A DNA stretch of 64,000 bases, from NCBI RefSeq assembly GCF_029625905.1, contig NZ_JARTLM010000004.1, positions 62,001 to 126,000 of the forward strand, in the 5' to 3' direction. Within the stretch, counting starts at the first letter, position 1; each line of letters starts with the position of its first letter. Below, piece after piece: positions 58,490 to 64,000 of the stretch. A program made the translations under genes and the position numbers. This stretch comes from Hydrogenovibrio sp. 3SP14C1. Its GTDB lineage: Bacteria; Pseudomonadota; Gammaproteobacteria; Thiomicrospirales; Thiomicrospiraceae. The notes beneath the pieces were generated by a model. It did not search any database. It was not told the origin of the DNA and saw only the letters and a program-made list of their open reading frames with translations.

Positions 58490-59662
58490 TCAAAGAAACT
58501 GAATCATTGCGAAAGAGGTCATCACATTGACCAACATCAAACTCGGTACAGACCAATGAAACCGAAATAACAGCAGCACGTTCAGCAATAACATCACTCC
58601 GCTTTGCCAGTTAATGATGGCATGAGGCAAAATCATACTGATAAAGGCAAACAGTAAAAAGCCCACCACACCAGCCTGAATGACAATCAAGCTTTTTTGC
58701 AGAGGCTTTGACTGCGTCACTTTTTCATAGAAGGGCAAAACGCCAATTACCAGCAAAAAACCCGCGAGAAAAATACTGAAGGTAGCCAAAACCGCACCCG
58801 GCACGCCGCCCAATAAAACGCCTAAATAAGCGGCAAACGTAAATAAAGGACCCGGTAATGCTTGTGCCAAACCATACCCGGCTAAAAAAGCCTCTTCCGA
58901 AATTTGCTGTGTCTGTACCCATTCCAATTCTAAAAAAGGCAACACCACATGTCCTCCGCCAAACACCATGGCTCCGGCACGATAAAACCCTTCTACAATT
59001 TGCCACAAAATATGCGAAGAATATTGACTAATGACAGGAATCATCACCAACAAGATGGCAGCACTACTGATTAAAAAAACGCCTTGCCAAACACTAGGCA
59101 TTCTTTGCTTAAAAGAAGAGGCATCCGTATCATTCGAAACCGAAAGAAAAGGGCCTATTACGGCCAGCATTGTCAGCCACAAGATCGGCGTCCAAACGGT
59201 TGGCACCAGAAACAAAGGCACAACACTTAAGAGCATCACGCCTTTAAGTGTCCATGACTGACAAAACGTCTGGCTCATTTTCCAGATAGCCTGCAATACC
59301 ACAGTCGCGGCAACAATGATCAAAGCTTGTAAGAGCACCCGCCAGCTATCATCCAGCACGACCCAGCCATAAGCCAACAAAGCCATAATCATGGCTGAGG
59401 GCAAGGTAAAGCCCACAAAAGCCGCTATTGCACCCGCCCAACCGGCTTGTTGATAGCCGATTAAAAAGCCAAGTTGAGAGCTGGAAGGGCCGGGCAAGAA
59501 ATGACACAAAGCGACCCACCGTGCAAACTGCGTCTCATCAAACCAGCACTGTCGCACCACAAAGGCCTCTCGAAAAAAGCCAATATGTGCGACGGGCCCA
59601 CCAAAAGAGGTACACCCCAACTTGAAAAACTGAATAAAGATAGTCCAGGTAGAAACCGTCAT
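58490..59662 (-). CDS. chrA: ChrA-type chromate transporter (long, two-domain)
   Basis: About 390 residues with two CHR domains. The first has FFKLGCTSFGGPVAHIGFFR and LPGPSSSQLGFLIGYQQAGW; the second has FYRAGAMVFGGGHVVLPFLE and LAQALPGPLFTFAAYLGVLL. About ten membrane helices are expected. Chromate efflux is the named role of the family, though other oxyanions are possible. It is a single gene with its own terminator. The ATG at 59662 is preferred over the GTG at 59668. Confidence 0.92.
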   Translation of the reverse strand: MTVSTWTIFIQFFKLGCTSFGGPVAHIGFFREAFVVRQCWFDETQFARWVALCHFLPGPSSSQLGFLIGYQQAGWAGAIAAFVGFTLPSAMIMALLAYGWVVLDDSWRVLLQALIIVAATVVLQAIWKMSQTFCQSWTLKGVMLLSVVPLFLVPTVWTPILWLTMLAVIGPFLSVSNDTDASSFKQRMPSVWQGVFLISSAAILLVMIPVISQYSSHILWQIVEGFYRAGAMVFGGGHVVLPFLELEWVQTQQISEEAFLAGYGLAQALPGPLFTFAAYLGVLLGGVPGAVLATFSIFLAGFLLVIGVLPFYEKVTQSKPLQKSLIVIQAGVVGFLLFAFISMILPHAIINWQSGVMLLLNVLLLFRFHWSVPSLMLVNVMTSFAMIQFL

Positions 59663-59736
59663 TATCACAAACTCATATCAAAAAAGAGAGTTTACCGCAT
59701 CAAGTTGACACAAAAATGTCAGGTTTAAATAAGACA

Positions 59737-59764
59737 TAAAAAAAGCCTCGTTTAAGAGGCTTTA
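59737..59764 (-). terminator. Intrinsic terminator of the tetR-MBL operon
   Basis: AAAGCCTC-GTTTAA-GAGGCTTT followed on the - strand by seven T, about 20 bases after the MBL-fold gene stop. Confidence 0.85.
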
Positions 59765-59784
59765 ATGAATAAAAATTAACTCTG

Positions 59785-60933
59785 TTATTCAAAGTTTTGG
59801 CCTAAATCGCCTCCCGTCATTTCACGGTAAATATGGCTGGCATTATTCTGATGGGTTTGTTCATACACCGGCCGATGTTGATACTGGGATTGGTCAATCA
59901 GCAGAGCCTCTTCTTCCGTGCCATCTTGCTCAATAATTTTTTGAACCTCTGAGTGCATGTATTTGAGATAATCATAAGTGTCTCGTTTAATGGTCGCCAT
60001 ATCAGTCGGTGCACCATGCCCTGGGATGACGCTAACATCATTAGGAATGGAGGCCATCATCCGTTCGAACGAGTCCACCCAATCTAACGTATTGGTATAG
60101 GAAAACAACGCCAGCATACGACTGTTATAGGCTAAATCGCCCGTCAGTAATAATTTTCGTGACGGCACATACAACAAGGTCGAGCCGGGCGTATGCCCTG
60201 GACCGAAGTTGAGGATTTCCACCGTTTCTCCTCCGCCAACATCCACGGTCATTTTATCGTCAAACGTTATAAATTGGTCTGACACGTCACGCGCGGTGTG
60301 CGTTAGGACTTTGCCTACACGCGTTGCCCAATGCGATTTAATGGCATCAAATCCTTGATGAAAATCCTCATTAGCTCGCTGGTGAGAATACAGTTTCTTA
60401 ACGCCGACATCCACCCAGTAACTGGCACCCAAGTAAGCATGCCCCTGGCTGTTTTCAACCGCCACCCATTTGACCGGTTTGTGAGTAATCGTTTGAATCT
60501 GGCGATGAAAAGAGGCGGCTACCGCTGGATTCGGCCCAGTGTTAAAAACAAACACGCCATCGTCAAACACCATAAAGGTCAAATTATTATTCAAACCATA
60601 ATTGGAAGGATTGTGCCAAATCAAACTTCCAACCACCGTATAGACGCCGTTCATCACTTTTACCGGTTTCGGTAATGGCAAAATGGGGCCAATATAACCG
60701 GCTTTTCGTTCTACTTTTGCCACTTCTTCAACGTAATTTTCATACACATTTTGTCCGCTACTGGTCGACCCGATTTCTTTGGCATAGGCTGAAAAGCCTC
60801 TTAAATAAGGGTCGGATAATTCTTTTTGCGACGAAGCATAAATCATTGGCGATGCGGCTAAAATCAATGAAAAAACAATCAACGCTAAAAATATCAATCT
60901 CATCTGGGGTCGTTTACCTTCTAGTTCATTCAT
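59785..60933 (-). CDS. Exported metallo-beta-lactamase-fold protein with a degenerate zinc motif
   Basis: 382 residues. A hydrophobic N-terminal segment (IFLALIVFSLILAASPMIYA) predicts export or anchoring. The MBL fold follows: VYTVVGSLIWHNPSNYGLNN and FVFNTGPNPAVAASFHRQIQ. Later zinc-site elements are present (NFGPGHTPGSTLLYV, LLTGDLAYN, VIPGHGAP), but the expected HxHxDH is replaced by ENSQGH. It may therefore bind metal differently or be inactive. It is the last gene of a tetR-membrane protein operon; AGGAG lies 8 bases before the ATG. Confidence 0.85.
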   Translation of the reverse strand: MNELEGKRPQMRLIFLALIVFSLILAASPMIYASSQKELSDPYLRGFSAYAKEIGSTSSGQNVYENYVEEVAKVERKAGYIGPILPLPKPVKVMNGVYTVVGSLIWHNPSNYGLNNNLTFMVFDDGVFVFNTGPNPAVAASFHRQIQTITHKPVKWVAVENSQGHAYLGASYWVDVGVKKLYSHQRANEDFHQGFDAIKSHWATRVGKVLTHTARDVSDQFITFDDKMTVDVGGGETVEILNFGPGHTPGSTLLYVPSRKLLLTGDLAYNSRMLALFSYTNTLDWVDSFERMMASIPNDVSVIPGHGAPTDMATIKRDTYDYLKYMHSEVQKIIEQDGTEEEALLIDQSQYQHRPVYEQTHQNNASHIYREMTGGDLGQNFE

Positions 60934-60944
60934 TTTAATGACTC

Positions 60945-61346
60945 CTAATGTATTTTTTGCACACTGCCGTCTACCGGCTTGGTGAAAAAAGTATCTATTA
61001 ACAATCCAATACTGAACTTTTGAGTATGATTCCAAGGCATTAATGACATAAAGCGCGCTAAAAAACAGTAATCAAAAAACACCATCGCAGAAGTCCCTAA
61101 AATGATTAGATAATACAAAAAGAACAATGGCGGATATAATGCGATAACAAGCAACGCTAAATAGGCTAAACGAACCTGAACAGGAAAGGCAGAAACAGAA
61201 GGGGTTCGTGTATAAAAATGCACCACTTGAATCCCATTAAAAACAATTGCTGCTTCAATACCATAAGGCATTCCAGCCACACCGGTAATTAACAACACAT
61301 CCGTGATGGCCCAATACCACCAGACTAAATCCATTTTCAATACCAT
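60945..61346 (-). CDS. Small polytopic membrane protein, unknown function
   Basis: 133 residues with four hydrophobic segments: WYWAITDVLLITGVAG, YGIEAAIVFNGIQVVHFYTR, LAYLALLVIALYPPLFFLYY and ILGTSAMVFFDYCFLARF. I do not recognise the family. It lies between tetR (19 bases) and the MBL-fold gene (11 bases), so the three are co-transcribed and probably work together. A GGAG lies just before the ATG. Confidence 0.75.
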   Translation of the reverse strand: MVLKMDLVWWYWAITDVLLITGVAGMPYGIEAAIVFNGIQVVHFYTRTPSVSAFPVQVRLAYLALLVIALYPPLFFLYYLIILGTSAMVFFDYCFLARFMSLMPWNHTQKFSIGLLIDTFFTKPVDGSVQKIH

Positions 61347-61365
61347 ATTGACTCCTTTTTCAATC

Positions 61366-61953
61366 TTATTTAATTGCGCGCCATGCGGCGCTGGTTAATT
61401 CATCTAAATGTTCTTTTAAAGGCTCTGGCGCCACCCCATCCAGATGCAGTTGAATCAAGCGCAGAATACTGCCGTATGCAATGGATGAAGCCACCATCAG
61501 ATCCATTGTTCGAAGTTCTCCAGCTTGTTGACCTTGCTCTAATACACTTCTCAGCGTCATAAAGGGTTTGGAAGAGCACAACGGTTGAATGGTCGGCATA
61601 AATTCCCGATGCCGCGCATACAAAATAAACTGCATCACATGCGGAAAATCTTCCGTCATTTCGAACAGCCACTTAGCTAAATGATAATATCGTTGCCAAC
61701 AACCAGAGTGAGTAGAGAGCAACCCCGCTTGGTCAGCTTCCACTTTATCGAGCAGTAAATCCATCAAGGTCGTGGCCAATTGTTCTTTGTCTTTAAACGC
61801 ATGATAAATCGACCCCGTACTTACGCCTGAGTGCGCCACTAAATCAGGGATCGACGTATTAAAAAACCCTTTCTCAACAAACAAAACCAAAGCACTGTTT
61901 AAGATTCTTTTTTTCGACGCACTGATATCTGCTTCTTCAAAAAAATTTGCCAT
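61366..61953 (-). CDS. TetR-family transcriptional repressor
   Basis: About 195 residues. The N-terminal HTH is typical: KKRILNSALVLFVEKGFFNT, then IPDLVAHSGVSTGSIYHAFK and DKEQLATTLM. The C-terminal ligand domain is helical and not informative. The second of two adjacent ATGs (61953) is better spaced from AGGGG. It leads the operon with the membrane and MBL-fold genes, and a perfect palindrome sits at its own promoter, so it is probably autoregulated. The RND pump gene just upstream may be a second target. Confidence 0.88.
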   Translation of the reverse strand: MANFFEEADISASKKRILNSALVLFVEKGFFNTSIPDLVAHSGVSTGSIYHAFKDKEQLATTLMDLLLDKVEADQAGLLSTHSGCWQRYYHLAKWLFEMTEDFPHVMQFILYARHREFMPTIQPLCSSKPFMTLRSVLEQGQQAGELRTMDLMVASSIAYGSILRLIQLHLDGVAPEPLKEHLDELTSAAWRAIK

Positions 61954-61974
61954 CATATCCCCTTTAAACCTGAA

Positions 61975-61992
61975 CTAGAATCATTATTCTAG
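61975..61992. promoter_or_regulatory. Palindromic operator at the tetR promoter
   Basis: CTAGAAT-CATT-ATTCTAG is a perfect 18-bp inverted repeat; a further AGAAT half-site lies at about 62001-62005. On the - strand TAGAAT (61986-61991) can serve as -10 with TTGATT (62011-62016) as -35 at a long spacing, so a bound repressor would block the promoter. Confidence 0.65.
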
Positions 61993-62070
61993 AACATTCA
62001 TTCTAATTCCAATCAATTATTTTAATGAGCTGAATTTTTCAACCGATTTATAACATTTTTAAATCAAAGA

Positions 62071-62094
62071 AAAACACCCAGGCCTGGGTGCTTT
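62071..62094 (-). terminator. RND gene terminator built on CCAGGCCTGG
   Basis: CACCCAGGCCTGGGTG at 62075-62090 followed on the - strand by TTTTTC, about 20 bases after the RND stop. Confidence 0.8.
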
Positions 62095-62110
62095 TGAACC
62101 TATTAATAAA

Positions 62111-64000
62111 CTACTTCACCTGAGGAATACGGAACCACAATGCATATAAGGCAGGTAAGAAAAGCAAGGTCAACAAGGTTCCCACCCCAATGCCTCCAAT
62201 CAACACATACGCCAAAGGCCCCCAAAACGTATTGGTGGTGAGTGGAATAAACGCCAAAATCGCGGCCAATGCCGTTAATAAAACGGGTCTTGCTCGACGC
62301 AATGTGGCATCAATCAACGCCTCTTTCGGCGCCATATTTTGCTTTTGGTTATCATTGATCTGCCCCACCAAAATCAGCGTATTTCGCATTAAAATGCCCG
62401 CCAATCCGATCAACCCTAAAGTGGCGACAAACCCAAACGGCTGTGAAAACAGCAACAATGCCGCCACGGCACCAATCAACCCCAACGGAGCCGTTACCAA
62501 TACCATAAAGGTGCCTAAAAAACTTTGCATATTCAGCATGACCAAGGTCACCATCAACAACACCATAACGGGCATCAAGGTCTGAATGGATGCTTGTGCC
62601 TTGCCGGATTGTTCCACTGAACCGCCAATTTCTAAACGAACGCCATTCGGCAGATTTTCGCGTAATTCTGCCATATTGTTCCATATCGCCATCGTGACAT
62701 CGGGCGGCTGCGCGCCTTCCACTTCGGCATTGATATTAATATAAGGGGTACGATTGCGGCGCTTCAGAACAGGGTTATTAAACACCACTTTCAAACCGGC
62801 CAATTGCTGCAACGGCACTTTTGCGCCCTCTTGAGTTTCAATCGGCAAACTTTCCAGCTGTTTAAGCTCTTCGCCGCATGAAAAATGGGTAAAGCTCGTT
62901 AATAAAATCCGCCGAGTATTCTCTCGCAACTCGGCTTGCGTCCGACCTCTTAAAGCTTGTTGTAACTGTTGCGACAAACTTAATGGTGTTACTCCTAATA
63001 AGGCAAGACGATCTAAATCATAGTTCAGCTCAATCGCTGGGCTCTTTTCACTCCACTCCAGATGCGGATCATAGATATGCTCATTCTCCGCCATTTTTTT
63101 GCGCACTTGTTCTCCCACATCGCGCAATACGTCCAAGTCATCGCCCATCACCCGGAAGGTTACTGGCCAAACCACTGGTGGACCATACAACAAGGCATGC
63201 ACTCGGACACGGGCGGCATCAAAATGCCCCTCTGCGATATAATTCTGCAACCGTGTTTTGAGTTGATTCCGTGCTTCAGCATCCGAAGTGACAATAATCA
63301 ATTTGGCAAATGCAGGATTCGGCAATTCTGGATTCAAGGCCAAGAAAAAACGCGGCGCCCCTTGCCCGATGTAACTGCTTAAGGTTTTGACCTCGGGCTG
63401 CTGTCGCACATACGCTTCAACTTGATGCGCTAAATCATCTGTGACCTGCTGGCTAGACCCTTCCGGCAAATAAATATCCACCATCAGTTCCGGACGGTCA
63501 GAACTCGGGAAAAATTGTTTTTCGACCAGCTTCGCCATCCCAAAGACCGACACTAAAAAGATCCCTAATGTCACACCCACCACGGTTTTACGGTAGCGCA
63601 CACAACGATAAATCCATGTCGATAAAAAGCGTGTTAATCGATTATCAGGCGCACCACTTTCATGAACGGCTTGTTTTTCCACATCAGGCAGAAATTTAAA
63701 ACCAAGATACGGCGTGAAAGTAACCGCGACCAGCCAAGATAGCAACAACGCGAACGCTAGAATCCAGAAAATATTACCGGCATATTCCCCAACATTGGAG
63801 GCCGCAAATCCAATTGGCACAAAACCGACCACCGTCACCAAGGTTCCAAACAACATTGGTGAAGCCGTCACAGTCCATGCGTAAGCTGCTGCTTTGGTTC
63901 TTTCAAACCCTTCTTCCATTTTCACCAGCATCATTTCAATGGAGATAATGGCATCATCGACCAGTAACCCTAAAGATAGAATCAAAGCCCCTAGGGTAAT
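62111..64000 (-). CDS. RND efflux pump inner-membrane subunit, C-terminal part (5' end outside window)
   Basis: About 629 residues are visible; the frame is open to base 64000, so the gene enters from the right. LGLLVDDAIISIEMML holds the proton-relay Asp pair of TM4, and GEYAGNIFWILAFALLLSWL, the second porter domain (KQFFPSSDRPELMVDIYLPE) and the TM7-12 bundle (FGFVATLGLIGLAGILMRNT) follow. RND pumps export drugs, metals or lipids with an adaptor and outer-membrane channel; substrate is not clear from this part. It has its own terminator. Confidence 0.93.
   Translation of the reverse strand: MTLGALILSLGLLVDDAIISIEMMLVKMEEGFERTKAAAYAWTVTASPMLFGTLVTVVGFVPIGFAASNVGEYAGNIFWILAFALLLSWLVAVTFTPYLGFKFLPDVEKQAVHESGAPDNRLTRFLSTWIYRCVRYRKTVVGVTLGIFLVSVFGMAKLVEKQFFPSSDRPELMVDIYLPEGSSQQVTDDLAHQVEAYVRQQPEVKTLSSYIGQGAPRFFLALNPELPNPAFAKLIIVTSDAEARNQLKTRLQNYIAEGHFDAARVRVHALLYGPPVVWPVTFRVMGDDLDVLRDVGEQVRKKMAENEHIYDPHLEWSEKSPAIELNYDLDRLALLGVTPLSLSQQLQQALRGRTQAELRENTRRILLTSFTHFSCGEELKQLESLPIETQEGAKVPLQQLAGLKVVFNNPVLKRRNRTPYININAEVEGAQPPDVTMAIWNNMAELRENLPNGVRLEIGGSVEQSGKAQASIQTLMPVMVLLMVTLVMLNMQSFLGTFMVLVTAPLGLIGAVAALLLFSQPFGFVATLGLIGLAGILMRNTLILVGQINDNQKQNMAPKEALIDATLRRARPVLLTALAAILAFIPLTTNTFWGPLAYVLIGGIGVGTLLTLLFLPALYALWFRIPQVK

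Overview
The window looks like a chromosome segment of a gammaproteobacterium. The gene orders surA-pdxA-rsmA-apaH, thrS-infC-rpmI-rplT-pheS-pheT-ihfA-merR and rsmI-lpoA-yraN are all typical of that class. A secreted rhodanese and the general protein style would fit a sulfur-oxidising Thiomicrospira/Hydrogenovibrio-type organism, but that placement is an inference. No rRNA, tRNA, transposase or CRISPR array is visible.

Layout. 1-3.8 kb: end of surA, then pdxA, rsmA, apaH and a small membrane protein gene (+ strand). 3.8-11.6 kb: translation and IHF cluster on the - strand; infC appears to start at ATC. 11.8-14.4 kb: secreted rhodanese and two tandem HDOD genes. 14.8-15.5 kb: a PCMT-like methyltransferase. 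15.5-16.4 kb: an array of palindromic repeats with a small GIY-YIG gene inside one repeat unit. 16.4-17.5 kb: comEA-ligE, a DNA-uptake pair with a periplasmic DNA ligase. 17.8-48.2 kb: surface polysaccharide region. 48.4-51.3 kb: rsmI, divergent lpoA and yraN. 51.3-58.4 kb: a methyltransferase and AddAB-like helicase-nuclease. 58.5-64 kb: chrA, a TetR/membrane protein/metallo-beta-lactamase-fold operon, and part of an RND pump.

The polysaccharide region is the core of the window. One long - strand run of tightly spaced or overlapping genes starts at glmS and reads ddhD-rfbF-rfbG-rfbH-yerE-like-yerF-like-nudix-gmd-colC/fcl-colD, then glycosyltransferases, a GtrA/GtrB/YfhO-type set, Wzx, two Wzy/WaaL-like proteins, manC and manB. 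A WcaJ-type initiating transferase lies convergent on the + strand, and Wzz is nearby. The genes predict two 3,6-dideoxyhexose routes in one locus: a CDP route leading towards a branched yersiniose-like sugar, and a GDP route leading to colitose. Each route has its own PLP 3-dehydrase in which the usual lysine is replaced by histidine.

Three sequence-level signals stand out. (1) The palindrome CCAGGCCTGG occurs seven times exactly, in genes, gaps and terminators, but was not found in the polysaccharide locus between about 20.1 and 46.7 kb. (2) The palindromic repeat family around the GIY-YIG gene has a relative inserted in frame inside the essential gene glmS. (3) wzz carries six in-frame copies of a hexanucleotide.
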